From the NCBI RefSeq assembly GCF_006542625.1, contig NC_044385.1, positions 46,443,969-46,507,968 of the forward strand: a stretch of 64,000 nucleotides of DNA, in the 5' to 3' direction. The position numbers and the translations under genes were made by a program. Numbering within the stretch: the first letter of the stretch is position 1; every line of letters starts with the position of its first letter. The stretch is from Nomascus leucogenys. Taxonomy: Eukaryota; Chordata; Mammalia; Primates; Hylobatidae. The notes under the pieces were generated by a model, which worked only from the letters and a program-made list of their open reading frames with translations, searched no databases and was not told where the DNA came from. Below, piece by piece: positions 11,846-24,335 of this stretch.

Positions 11846-13627
11846 GTAAGCAACCAGAGAAACATTTCTCTTTCTTCATAATAAGGGACACTTTCTTTCA
11901 GTGACTTGGGAAATTCAGTTTGGGTTTCTATTAAACTTCTAGATCAGAAAGTAAAAAATGATAACACATGAGACAAACATAACATCAGCATACATATATA
12001 CTAACAGAATACAAAGTGATTGGACATCACTAAAAAGTAATTTTAATAAAGCATACTATCAACAGTGACTATTTCTTGTAAGAAATTTGTTCTTTTTCAG
12101 TAGCATCTCTTTTCCTATCTAGTTGGGTTGATGCCTAGATACAAGTATTTATGTTAACTCTTAGGTCAAAACCCTGCAGTTTCACATGTGATACACAGAT
12201 CATTGTGAAATACCTTGATGTAAGGTAACAAGTGCACTGTTTTGAATATTTAAGTTCTCTTTGATAGCATAATAACCTTGAAGAATGAGAAAAGACAAAG
12301 CCGGTATCAACCTGTACATTAATATTCTACAGAAATATTTGTTTTTCTCTCCAAGAAAAAGGGAAGAAAAAGGCATACCAATTGTTTGAGGTTCAGATAC
12401 TGTTTCCATTTGAAATATACAGTGGACCAGAGATCACTGTGCTGATCAGTAGTAAGAGCCAGAGAATTATTTTGATTTCTTCTTTGATTAAATGGTCTTG
12501 TTAAGTAAAAGAGTTCCAAGAAAGTAATAAGTTCCAGCCCCAGCTCCTCTGAGGAAACTGGTGATAAGAGAGTACCAGTGAAGAGCTGACTTCTTCCTGA
12601 CCGAAACTGGAAGGGAAACACTGTGAAAGCCTTGATCCTCTTCTGACCTTTGGTCTCACATTCGTACTGCTGGAGTGTATATGCTTAGTTCATTTCATGA
12701 CCCCTCTCTGTTCCCTCACTACTTCTAAGAATAAACCAAACAAACAAAACTTAGGGCCCATAAGTATGTCCTGGTCCAAGAAGGTTTGTTAACTTGATGT
12801 CTAATGTCTGTCACATGCATTCTGAAGTAGAATAAGATGCTGAGACTCTGACCTTGGGACTAACGGTATCGGCTCAAGGAGGCAGACGGTACTACTACTG
12901 CTTTTCCTGTTTGTTCTTAACATATTAACAGCAAATAAATCATTTTATTTTCCTTTTTAAAAAACTATTTGATGAGAACATGCTGTTAGGCTAGGAAAGT
13001 GTTCATAAGTTACTTATAAATTACTTGTAGCTCAAAAGCCACTCACATTACGTACAGTCAAAACTGCCAGCTTTTTCAAAGAAAGGAAGGAACTTGTCAT
13101 CCCAGTATTGTATTACTTTTTTATATAGGGCTTTAATTAGTACTTTGAAATCTTAGTTATTTTTGACCTAATCACAGTGTCAGCTAGCTTTTTGGACTTG
13201 TTCCTACAGAATTGTTCTCTTCAATATATTATGATGCATAATCCCCATGTGCATTCATGATTTGAGTGCATTTTTGAGTTGGTCAAAATAGAATATTTTC
13301 TTTGATCAAAATGCAGTATTTGAGGCTCATCCTTTATGTTGAATATTTTTCAAGCAATTAAATTGTAATTATTCAGTGATGCATCCTATATTTTACTTCC
13401 TATCACCAAAATTTGCATTCCATTTTACAGTCAACTCTAAAATGAACTTTTGTTTTCTTTTATTAGAATAATTGCGCTTTTACTTTTCTCACCTATTACA
13501 GAATTTGTATTTACTTTTTAATTTGTTTTTACTTAAGTAAATAATTTAGCACTTTCAAGTATATGCTTGGATAGTGCGGCATTAGTTTTTTAACATTTTG
13601 ACAGATTAAGTCTACTTAGGTAAATAA

Positions 13628-13945
13628 TGTGTGATCTTCTTTTTTTTCTTTTTGAGGCAGAGTCTCGCTTTGTCGCCCAGGCTGGAGTGCAGTGGCATAA
13701 TCTCGGCTCACTGCAACCTCTGCCTCCTGGGTTCAAGCGATTGTGCTGCTTCAGCCTCCCGAGTAGCTGGGAGACAGGGTGCACGCCACCACGCCTGGCT
13801 AGTTTTTGTATTTTTAGTAGAGACAAGTTTTCACCCTGTTGGCCAGGCTGGTCTTCAACTCCTGACCTCATGATCCACCCGCCTTGGCCTCCCAAAGTGC
13901 TGGGAATACAGGCGTGAGCCACTGCACCCAGCCTTGTGTGATCTT
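13628..13945 (-). mobile_element. Alu element, - orientation, with target-site duplications
   Basis: Body 13639-13933, ending CACTGCACCCAGCC. TGTGTGATCTT occurs at 13628-13638 and again at 13935-13945, an exact 11-bp duplication. Confidence 0.93.
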
Positions 13946-14164
13946 TTAAAGTACAGTTCCCATAGATTTACATTAAGAATAAAGAAGTCATGACATCTTG
14001 CCTTTATATGGCAGTTTACTCAAGCTTTTATAAGAAAGAGCATTCATTTTGCTTTTACGTGGTTTTAGAATGTTGAAAACCTTTTGTTGAATCTGAGTAA
14101 TTTACTGCATTTTCCATTAATTCAGCTTATTTAGACTGCTGGATCCAGTGCTTATTTGCTGTAG

Positions 14165-14395
14165 CATATACCTAATATGCTTTTAACATATGCCAAATTC
14201 TGTTCTTAGTTCTTTACATTTATTAACTTATTTAATTTTCACAACAACCCTGTAAGGAATATCTATTATGATCTTTATTGTATATATGTAATGAAATGGA
14301 GGTACAGAAAGAGTAAATAATTTGCCTAAGGAGACATAGCTAATAAGTAATAGAGCAAGAATTTAGACTATGTATTTGATACCTTGCTTCCTTGA
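14165..14395 (+). repeat. MIR-like SINE fragment
   Basis: Typical MIR order: 'ttctttacatttattaactta', 'cacaacaaccctgtaagga', 'aaatggaggtacagaaagagtaa', 'tttgcctaaggagacatagc'. Diverged. Confidence 0.65.
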
Positions 14396-14484
14396 TAACA
14401 ATAACTACAATAAGCTGTTTTATAATAGTTTGCAAATTTAACTTTTTTCTAATTGTGGTTTCATTTATATTTCTTTCAATTTAG

Positions 14485-14813
14485 GAGTGTCATCTAATGG
14501 ACCAGGTGAAATATTAAACAAAGAGGAAGTAAAAGTTGAAGGGTTACACATTAATGGACCAACAGGTGGAAATAAGAAACCACTTCATGCAGATATGGAT
14601 ACTAATGGTTATGAAACAGATAACCTTACCACTGACCCAAAACTTGCCCATATTACTGCAAGAAATGAAAATGATTTTGATGAAAAAAGTGAGAGACCTG
14701 CCAAAAGGCGAAGGGTGAACAGCAATGGAAAAGAAAGTCCAGGTTCTTCTGAATTTTTCCAAGAAGCAGTCTCACATGGGAAATTTGAAGAACTTGAAAA
14801 CACAGATGACTAA
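14485..14813 (+). CDS. MIER1: MIER1 beta C-terminal coding exon with basic NLS
   Basis: Begins after TTTCAATTTAG and ends at TAA 14811-14813. With the Gly codon split over the junction it encodes 109 residues, starting GVSSNGPGEILNKEEVK and ending KFEELENTDD. The segment is acidic and low in hydrophobics, with a basic cluster RPAKRRRVN near residue 74 of the tail that fits a classical nuclear localisation signal. In the published description of MIER1, as I recall it, the beta tail carries the functional NLS and the alpha tail does not, so this exon decides nuclear entry. It is read through to its own 3'UTR, which overlaps the intron removed in the alpha form. No exon further downstream is needed for this isoform. 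Confidence 0.95.
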
Positions 14814-15018
14814 ATTTTAGACCTATTTTACTTTCTTTGGAGTAAATTCTGGTGTGACTAAAATTTTCAGGGTTGATGGGTTACCTTAAAAAGTTGATTT
14901 CCTTGGTGCAGTTTGAAAATTTGAATTGAGTCTTAACTTTAGGAAATGAGGTTTCGTAATTCTGCCTTTTGCAGATTTTTGTACTTTAAAGCTGTCAGAC
15001 TCTTTTAAGGGTATTTTA

Positions 15019-15148
15019 AAAATTAGTAAATTTGAATGAACTAAAGATATATCTCTACCTTCTCATTTGAGTATCTTTAGTTCATTCAAATTTACTAATT
15101 TTGGTAAATTTGAATGAACTAAAGATATATCTGTACCTTCTCATTTGA
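15019..15148 (+). repeat. Perfect 31-bp inverted repeat plus a third direct copy
   Basis: Arm 15019-15049 is the exact reverse complement of 15072-15102 (31/31), with a 22-nt loop between them. A third copy follows in direct orientation: 15104-15148 repeats 15026-15070 over 45 bases with one difference (CTCTACC against CTGTACC). All three copies lie in the beta 3'UTR and in the alpha intron. Confidence 0.95.
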
Positions 15149-15714
15149 TGTATTAATCATAAAATTTCACTACAAGGTAATTTTTGCTTAGTTTGATGGA
15201 TGAATGGGAAAAAACTCATGTCCAAATTTCTGCTTAATACCAATTTCTCTGAGTTTCTTGAAATGTCTTTAAAACAGACATTTTTCTCACCAAACAATTT
15301 GAGTATCTTTATTAAGGAAACCCTTATGAATCCTGAAAATTATGCTAGCATGATTTTTTTATATATAGAAGTTTAAAATAAACCAGGTCAGGTTTGTATA
15401 TGTAAAATTGTTGACATCAATGATGTCTTTCCATATTCTTATCTGGGCTTAAGAAATACATTCTGTATTTTTCCAGATTCTTTGTAGCCTTTGAAAGATT
15501 TTTACAGTACATATGTCTTGACTGAGCTGTCCTTTCTTAATACAAAAGCTTGTATAATTTTCTTAACTTGTACAGTTGGTAAACTTTTATGAGAGGAATT
15601 GTTATTCTGAGTCTGTCAGCTTTCATTTTATTTTGCTAAGGTTTTTCTAATGAATTTTTAAGTGTTTGTGTAGTAATTAAGTCATATTTCTTATCCAGGT
15701 GGTAAAAGGATTAT

Positions 15715-15717
<3 letters not shown>

Positions 15718-15751
<34 letters not shown>

Positions 15752-15754
15752 CAG
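15718..15754 (+). repeat. T34 tract ending in CAG
   Basis: Thirty-four T followed directly by CAG|ATTTCTAC, which has the form of a splice acceptor. Length is probably variable between individuals. Confidence 0.85.
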
Positions 15755-16314
15755 ATTTCTACTTAAGGGCAAGTAATTTGAGAATTCAGAAATTAAGCGT
15801 GATGCTTAGATTGCAGTTTGTTTTGCATTTGCTATAATTTTCAAAATTATTTTTGAAGCAAGGCAAAAGTTTAATGTCAGCTTAAGTGCTTAAATATATC
15901 ATGCTGACCAGAATCCTGTTATTTTTATATGCATCATAAAATTTCCCATTTCTGCATTAAATAAACAGAGGAGGGGGTCAAGTGATACTTAGATATTGGC
16001 ACACAGGGAACAACTGTTGGCAGGCAGTATCAATTTTATGAAGAGAAAGTGAAGTTTGAAAACTTTTCAAACTTTTCTAGTTACAATCCAGTTTTTCAGA
16101 TTTGATGATGCTTTTCCAAAGTGAAAATAAGATACACAATAATCATTGCTCTGTGTGATTACAGATAGGATTATCCATCTGCATAGCCTTGTAAGAGTGC
16201 CATTTTATTTTTAGTGCTAAATTCTTGGTAAATAATGTAGTTTTATATAGCTGATAGACCAACCTATATCCAAACTTTTATAAAATATTAATTATTCTTG
16301 TTTTTCTCACACAG

Positions 16315-16385
16315 GCATACTTCAAATGCTTCTTCCAGTTCATTTTTCAGCCATCAGTTCAAGAGCCAATGCCTTTTTAAAATAA
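16315..16385 (+). CDS. MIER1: MIER1 alpha C-terminal coding exon with LXXLL motif
   Basis: Acceptor TTTTTCTCACACAG ends at 16314. The bases GC complete the Gly codon opened at 11845. The translation is GILQMLLPVHF and continues to AFLK before TAA at 16383-16385, 23 residues in all. It contains LQMLL, an LXXLL nuclear-receptor box, and lacks the basic cluster of the beta tail. This matches my recall that the alpha form of MIER1 has a short 23-residue C-terminus with an LXXLL motif. Its exon sits inside the beta 3'UTR, 1.5 kb past the beta stop, so the choice of acceptor (14485 or 16315) selects the tail. The stop codon overlaps an AATAAA (16381-16386). Confidence 0.93.
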
Positions 16386-17918
16386 AGCTTCTGTGGTCTT
16401 GTTTTTAATGGCTCAACTGTCTGATGCAATTGAGTGAAGGTTTGCACTGAGAAATTATTGTTTAGGCCTTACCCCCATGAAGTATTACTGTTAACATACA
16501 TTCAGACTGCTTCCCTTCACCAATGTGAACAACTTTTTTTCCCAAACAGTGTTAAAAGCCACTTTGCAACACTTGACTTCATCTTAATGTACATTCACTG
16601 TTGTTACATACATATCTAAGTAAATCAAAGTTTTGGGTGGAAGTGTTGAGAAGTATGAGTTTTTTGTTGTTTTTGTTTTGTTTTACTTAAAACTTTAATT
16701 TATCCAGAATGGCAGTAGCTTTAGCAAGCAGATGGTCACAATCTGTTTTCTAAATCATTTTTTATTAAATGAATCCAAAGTATCCTAGCTCTTTGTCAAA
16801 GATGGTCTATAGAAATGTTTTTAAAGATTAGGGATGCTGTACTTTTTGAATTATTGCAGTGTTGGAGATGCCATTTTCACCTTTTTAAAAAGATGCATTT
16901 TATTTGCAGGTTTGTGAAGTTCTCGCAAACTCTTACTACAGAAACGTTTTAAGTAAATTCTCAGGCATGTTTGAAAAAATATGGCACATGTATACATTTT
17001 AGGAAATGTTACTTTTGTTAATCTTTAAAAAATACACCTAATGAAAGACATTCCACTATTATGTGTAATGCTCAGCTTTTTGTAAAGAAATATTTAATTG
17101 TATTTTGTGTTTATACAGGTATTTCACACAATAATTTGTTCTTAATGCAGCCACTATAACTTGATAAGTCATTGCACTATTTAAAAAGTTTTAGTAATAT
17201 CATGAATTTAATTTGCTTAAGATTTAGTACATTTTAGAACTTTTGAACTTTTGACAAATTGCATTGGGAAAAGAAGTCTGTTAATAGTGATTTAGTCTCC
17301 CCGCCTCATTCCCACCCCCAGCAAAGCACTATCATTTTCATTTGGAATGGGTATTTTCTATTTCATGATGTATTTTTAAATAGAGTTCAGGATCTGCAAT
17401 TCAGTTCAACACAAGTTTGTTGAGCTTTCAAATGTATTTGAAGTAATATTTAAATAGGCATTTAAAATTTCAAATTAGATGTTAAATTTATGCATAGTAA
17501 TTTTGCACTGTAAAATAATTCCCTTCTCCCATTCCTTGTCTGCCATTCTGAATATGCTTATTAAAATATTTTTTTAAACATATTTGCCTACATAATACTG
17601 TGTGAATATTTTCATTCACTAAGATTTTATTAGAGATTGTTTGAATGATGCATGTTATTGACAATGCAAATATATATATATACACACACAGTCTGTTTCT
17701 TCGATTCCTAGACATATTGCACTACTTTTTCAGTGGTTCTTGGTCCCCTTTACCGCATCTTGGGTGATGGATGTTTGTCTTCTTCCCCTTTGCCACAAGA
17801 GATCCTTTCAGTCCCTAGACCTCCATTCACTCTGTTTCTCTTCTGCTGGATTATATACTTTAAAAATAATTTGTTCCCTTATTTTGTAGTGGAGTTCATA
17901 TCACATTATGTTTTGCAA

Positions 17919-17924
17919 AATAAA
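17919..17924 (+). terminator. MIER1: Distal poly(A) signal AATAAA of MIER1
   Basis: AATAAA with a T/GT-rich stretch (CTTGTTTTGTCACA) just after it, the usual downstream element. It is the last good signal before repeat-rich intergenic DNA begins. Confidence 0.75.
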
Positions 17925-19389
17925 ACTTGTTTTGTCACAATATTTTCTTTGCTATCGATGGATAATTAGGAGTGGGCACTTGGAATAACTGAGGGCTGGT
18001 GAATATAATAGGCAATATTTATATGTGTGCTGATGACCCTAGGGGTGTGTAACTACCAAATCAGAGATAGTAAGGTTTTCCCAACTATAATCCATATTCA
18101 TGAAAAATGCCAGTGTGGAAAACCATGTAACATACAGAAGAACAGGAGTTCCCAAATTTTAACTTTTTATTCTAAAAATGACTTTCTTCTCTCAAAATGA
18201 CTTTTTCTGTATCACATAATTCTACTGATAGAACTTTTTACCCTAAAAATTAACTCTCTTCTTTAATATCAAGTTCATCCTTTGCAAAATCTTAAAGGGT
18301 TTTCCACCCATCCATCCACCCACTTACAGACTGATTTCATCTATCTGGCTATCTGATTAATCTCTTTCTTTTCTAATAGCACTTTTCCATAAACTCTTGT
18401 AATATACCCTTAGTATTGTGCTGATCTTTTGACAACTATACGGACGTGGAGTTTTTCCTTTTCTGAATATGATTATTTTTAATTTCAGTTTGTCTTTAGT
18501 TTGTATAAAGAATTACAGAATGTAGAATGTAATTAAAATGTCATTCTGCTTGCTCTTGAGTAAGAAGTAATTTGAACACACTTTTAAAGGCTACTTATTC
18601 TGTCAAGAATATCGAAGAATTGCCATGTAAACTGGAGATGGATTCTAATTGTCCAAATTGATGGTGACAGTTTCACATTTAAATGTCAGTGATGACAAGC
18701 TTTCATTATGTTTCCATATACTCTAATATCCAGCAAGTACTTCAGCCTATACTTGGACCAGGTACTATGCTTGCTTGGCTTGTGGCTTCAGAGATGTGGC
18801 ATGCCCTATTCTTCAAGAAGGCAGCAGATAAGTGTTAATGGTAGAAGTACATTCTGAGTACAGAGACAGCAAAGAGAGGAATAGGCACGATCTCAAGAAA
18901 ATGAGTTTACCTTCCTCTTTGCCACATAAGTCTCGCTAAAGATTTTTCTTTTGTCAAACTTCGTATTTGCTGGAAATTAACCAACATGAAATGCATGATT
19001 TTCCCTAAGAAATTTTGTCTTTTAAAAAAATATTTCCTGCAGAGCCGGTTCTACCATAACAGCTGTGGATTATTTAGGACTCATCCCTTTTTTCTTGTCA
19101 TTCACTGTCCCATGAGCACTACTATTAGGTGGAGAATCTCCTGATTTTCTGAAGTTTGTAAGAGGGGAGGCCTAATACAAATTTGGCCTGGTTATAGAAC
19201 ATTCACTTTTTGGTATTCTCATCGTTGTTAACATGAATGGTTGACTGAATGTAGAGTTGGCTGTTTTTCTGCACACTGACTGGAATTTGTAGAGTTCAGG
19301 TAGTTCTAAAATAAATGGTTTCACTCAGCAAAATTAGAAGATCTCTGAAATTGACTTTGGATTAATATGAGGAATATTTAAACTTCTAA

Positions 19390-19682
19390 AAAAATTATTT
19401 GAGACGGTCTCACTCTGCTGCCTAGGCTGGAGTGCAATGGCAAGATCATGGCTCACTGCAGCCTTGACATCCTTAGGCGCACGTAATCCTCCCACCTCAG
19501 CCTCCTGAGTGGCTGGGTTTACAGTTGTGCACCACCATGGTCAGCTAATTTTTTATTATTTGTAGAGGCGAGGTCTCACTATGTTGCCCAGGCCACTCTG
19601 GAAATCCTGGGCTCAAGTGATCCTCCCGCCTCGGCCTCCCAGTGTTTGTTGGGATTACAGGCGTGAGCCACCATGTCTGAGC
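19390..19682 (-). mobile_element. Alu element, - orientation (old)
   Basis: Reads TTTGAGACGGTCTCACTCTG at the head and ends GAGCCACCATGTCTGAGC; diverged, AluJ-like wording (CTTGACATCC, TGGGCTCAAGTGATCC). Confidence 0.88.
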
Positions 19683-20198
19683 TTAAACATTTTTAAAAAG
19701 AAGACATATGGGCCTTGAATTGGGGGTGGTTTCTTCCAGAAACAAGATCAGGTAGAGAACTGCATCAGGATTGATCTGAGCCACTTTAAATTCTTGACCA
19801 GAAAATCTAGATTTAGGTTAAGAGCTTGTTCCCAAGAGGGGCTTTTCAAATCCCTTAGTCTACTCTTGTCACCAGCTGTGCTTTAGCTGAATGAACATGA
19901 GAAACTAGTTCTGCTTAGGAGCTAATAGTGGTGCCCGTCCTTCTAAGTATATCCCTTTTTATTATTTCTGAAAGGTACTCCCTTAATCCCCTCTAAGCAT
20001 GTATTTGTACATGACAGAAATTTACTTGGGTGGCTGGTGGTTTTGAGCTTTCAAACATCCTGAATTATAAGCTTTGTGAACTGCTTTGCTGTGTGGCCTC
20101 CTTTGTTGTCTTACGCATTTGCCTCTAGTGTTTAGTAGACAAATGTTTGTTTGCCTTTAAAAAACACACTATGAACATACGTGGACTACGTCAGCAAT

Positions 20199-20495
20199 TT
20201 TTTTTTTTTTTTTTTTTTTTTGGAGACAACGTCTTGCTCTGTTGCTCATGCTGGAGTGCAGTGGTATGATCACTGCTCACTGCAGCCTCAACCTCCCTGA
20301 CTGAAGGGATCCTCCCACCTCAGCCTCCCAGATGGCTGGGACAGGTGTGGGCCACCACGCCGTAATTTTTATTTTTTTGTAGAGACAGGGTCTTGCTGTG
20401 TTGCCAGGGCTAGTCTCAAACTCTGGGTTCAAGCAATCCACCTGCCTCAGCCTCCCAAAGTGTTGGGATTACAGATGTGACCACCACACCTGGCC
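20199..20495 (-). mobile_element. Alu element, - orientation
   Basis: A 23-T head, then GGAGACAACGTCTTGCTCTG, ending ACCACCACACCTGGCC. Full-length, old subfamily. Confidence 0.9.
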
Positions 20496-21043
20496 ACAAA
20501 ATTCTTGTAGCTAGTGCAAGTAGATTAGAATAAAACAACTCACTTAGATTGCAGCAGATGGGAGCTGTAGTAGATACCTTTGAACAGAATGATACTAGTT
20601 TTGGCAAAGGGATCTATTTTCGTGTATATGTATAGTTAGGAAAAGTAATGAAGGTCATATGCCAAAAGTAACGGTTGTTTCTGAGTGGTGGACTTAAAGT
20701 GGCCAGACCCCTTATTAAAGAAGTCTCCTAGCACTTGGCCCAGGTGCCATTTGGTTTTGCATGACTATTTCCCCCTCCAACAGTAAGCCTCCTGAGGGGG
20801 AGGGTCGAGTCTGTTTTTCTCACCATCATACACCCACATCCAAGCACAGTGCCTCTTCCCTTACTCACTGAACATATTAGCATATAGGTTATAGTATAGC
20901 CTATAACCATTTGTCTCCTGCTTGCTTAGGGCCTAACTCTGGCTACTCTTTCCGGTGATACTGTTCTATTCTGCCTTTGGGGATACATCCTGAGTTGTCC
21001 TTTGTACCGCCGCCGTTCTTCACTTCCATCTGAGTAGTAGTGT

Positions 21044-21131
21044 AAGCGTGTTTTCATCCAGGTACTGCATCACTGGTAGAGGGTACCAAGCGTGTTTTCA
21101 TCCAGGTACTGCATCACTGGTAGAGGGTACC
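21044..21131 (+). repeat. Exact 44-bp tandem duplication
   Basis: The unit starting AAGCGTGTTTTCATCCAGGT and ending GAGGGTACC occupies 21044-21087 and is repeated without a single difference at 21088-21131. Confidence 0.97.
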
Positions 21132-24100
21132 ACTTTACTTGCTTTTTGGGGGAGCTCCGACTCTAGGATTTTTGAAAACTTTTCTTTCTTCAAAGGGTTG
21201 CCTGGTTAAATTATGGAAACCAGCATCTCCCATTGCTTGTGTAATCCTATACCTACACATTCTCCCATTCTCTAAAACCTGTTGATTTGGGGGAGGCTGG
21301 AGAGAAGAGAAGAAACAATTACATGGATGTCAATGACCACATTGCTAGCCTGAGTCCCAGTTGCCCTCTGGGTTCCACAGAGAGTCACAGTCCCATTTTT
21401 GTGGCATGAATACTAGCAGTATCAGAGCCCTTTATTTCCTTCCCTAAAGTTTGTCAAAAAGTCAACTCATCATCTATGTGACAAACTTAGGAAGTGTTTC
21501 TGAACCACTGTCATTCATATCCATGCTAGTCTTCACAAGGTATGTCCTATAAGTTTAATGGGGAAAGCAGTGGATTCATCTGATGCTTGGAGTCACATTA
21601 ATGTTTATTAGTCCTAAATATTCCAGAACAAAGAGCTGAAAGCCCACAGCACCTGGCCTTGCATTTCCTTATCTCCAACTATACCTCATATTGTTCCTCC
21701 ATTTCAACCAAGGGATAGCCTAAAATATTATTTTATTCAGAATCCTCCCAATCAAAATATTTACATTTTTTTTTATGTCATACCAACTTTTTCCATACCC
21801 ACTCAGTCAAATTCAGCCACGTTTCAAGATTTCTCCTCTTCATCTGGCCATTACTGTATAATCTGCGGTAAGCAAAATCTCTAAACTGGCCGTCTGTAAA
21901 ATAAGGATGATACCAATGTGCCAGTAGGTCTGTTGAGATTATAAATGAGATACCTCATAAGGAAAATATTTTGTCCCTAGAGAGTGCTGGCTAATGACCA
22001 GGTAGGTAATAGCACAGGTCTACAATCGCTTATCCAAAACTCTTGTGGCTAGCGGTATTTCAAAACACATCCACAGCACGTTCTCAAACCTATGGCTGGA
22101 TATATGGCCACAATAAAATGTATTGACATGAATTTCAGGTCAGATTTTGTAGCCAAATTCGACAAGAAAAAGCTTGGTTTTCAGAGCCCTGTGGATTTCA
22201 GAATTGCAAACTTGTAGTGGCTTTCAAATTTTTGCTGGTGCTCACTTGGCAGCTGGTCCCAACTGCCTTTACTTTCTACATAACTGGCAAAGAGACAAAT
22301 TAGCAGGTGCACTCTAACCTGTATAGCAGCAACAACAGAACCTTGCACACTCTGAGCCTTCTGCAGAGCAACCGGAAGCCTATAAATGCAGCAGGTGAGT
22401 GAGAATAGGCTGCCAAAGCCCAGATGCGGTCCTTCTGGAATCTCTCACTCAATCCTCTTGTCTTACGGAAGGGAAAATCCAAGGCCGAAAATGGGAAAAT
22501 GACTTGTCCGAGGTTCAACAACTTTAGACTGAGCTTCTTTGACAATGTTGGATGCCTGTATCCTTTTCCTTCATGGCACTTAATGGCTCACATGTATTCA
22601 TGGCTAGAGCCATGGGCTTAACCCTTGTCCAGTCAATCCCGATGGCCAGAGAAGTAGGATACTATTAGCTACCCTTTACCCAACTTGTCTTTGCGGTTAG
22701 GCAGGTAGGTCTTCATCCTAAGACGGCAGCACCCTTTGGGTTTATTTGGCTACAATAGTTGGGGAAGATGCATTCCCTCAAAAGGAAAATAGGCTGGTCA
22801 CAGAGAAAGACTATTAGGCAGATAAAACAAGTCTACTGCAAATATTATCTACCATTGTTAAGTGATTGCTGTTAAAAGCATAGCACTAATTATAAAACAA
22901 TCTTCACAACGTTATTTTCCCCAATTTACAAATAAAACTGAGCTACCTTAAGAAGTTTTAAGACTTGCTCTTTCCAATGATCTGGATTTTGTTTACCTAT
23001 TTTTCTAAGTCAGGTCTTTGTGTTTAGGGAAGATGTGTGTTGTAGAATAGAAAACATGTTGCTTGCAAACAATCTTTCTCCTAGCTTTTTCCCACAACTC
23101 TGAACTCTAGAAAAGAGAAATTCCTCCAGTTGGAAAAAAGATGTTAGTAGGCTCTAAGAATGGCAGGAATGTGAGCTTCATTCTCTAGAAAGACATCAGA
23201 GGAATGACTACACGGAGTACAAAACAGGTTGGACTCTAGGCACTGGAACTTCCAGTAGTAGAAACTATTACCAGGGCAAAGTTTGCAATTTGTTGTACCA
23301 TCTGCCTTCAAAGGACACCTCAGAGTTGGTCATTAAGGAGTTCAGCAGTGACCATGATGCACTGAAGACAAGAGTCCCTCTTGTATCTTCTGAGCACAGG
23401 CAATTCTCCTGGATCTTGTGTAACCTTAGCGAAGAACTGGGACTGAATTTTCCGGTAGGTGGCAAGATGGGGACTCAGATATATTTTGATATAAAATAAA
23501 ATGTACTGTGACATTTCTTTCACCCTCAAACATCATATACTTTACTGCTTGTTCTAGGAAGCTCCATGACCTCAGAGAAAAAGATAGGCTTTACAGAAAG
23601 GCACATTTATATTCTAAGCAAAGACTGTCTCACAAATACCACTGTCCAACAATAAAACTTTCCCATGCTTGTTTCACCTCTAAAATAACAATAGGACTAA
23701 CTTTAAAGGATTGTTTAGAGGATTAAAATGTGTCAATATGCAAGGTGCTAAAAAAATGTGTAGCATGTAAAATGGCTCAATACATGTATTTTTACTGTGG
23801 TATAGCAGGCACTCTCTTTCTTGCTACACTTCAAATATTACTTTTTTGGAAAACTCTTGGAAATGTAAGTTAGTCACCTCAAAAAGTTTCCTGCTTTTAC
23901 ACTCGGAAAGCATTGAGGTTAGGTGAAAGTACACCATTATGTTTTGTAAGTTAAAATAATTGGGTCAAAACTTACTGGTTTACCTAAAATGCAGGACCAT
24001 CAGCATTCTTGTATTGGTAGATCAAAATCAGCTTTAAAAACATTTAGGTTTGCAAGCATGCATGCTTAGATGTTCATTAGGTCATGGGATGGCCATGTGC

Positions 24101-24335
24101 AGCACTGGACTCTCAGCTCTAGCACAGGTGGGCCATGAGCCCTTAGGGAAAGGTTCCGTTCACCTGACGACTCCGGGGAGATGATCAGCTTCTCTGTCAG
24201 TGTCACGTGGCCATCTTAAGTCTACTTTGTCACTATTAGCGCCGCAGCACCCTGAGAACTGCCAGTTCGATCCAGAGAGAAGCTGAACTCGTAATTCTGA
24301 TGGATGATGAAAACAATAAGATATTAAGAAATCCA

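Larger units (their letters stand above)
11846..14484 (+). other. MIER1: MIER1 intron before the beta terminal exon
   Basis: A 2.6-kb intron. It contains an Alu at 13639-13933 (-) with exact 11-bp target duplications and a MIR-like fragment at about 14165-14395. For the alpha form the intron extends to 16314. Confidence 0.85.
14814..17941 (+). other. MIER1: MIER1 3' untranslated region (beta), containing the alpha exon
   Basis: AT-rich 3'UTR following the beta stop. It contains a long hairpin and repeat structure (15019-15148), a 34-T run (15718-15751), the alpha coding segment (16315-16385), and several AATAAA motifs: 15377, 15959, 16381 and the best-placed distal one at 17919-17924. No transposable element interrupts it, which contrasts with the neighbouring introns. 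The 3' end is placed 15-20 bases after the distal signal by convention. Confidence 0.8.

Noticed and set aside
11846..11904. Read-through of the MIER1 donor giving a 19-residue tail
   Set aside because: The donor at 11846 is strong (G|GTAAGC), and two good in-frame acceptors exist downstream. The extension has no recognisable motif and would need intron retention.
22020..22240. Possible third Tigger-like remnant
   Set aside because: Only a short phrase (ATCGCTTATCCAAAACTCT) is suggestive; too diverged to list.
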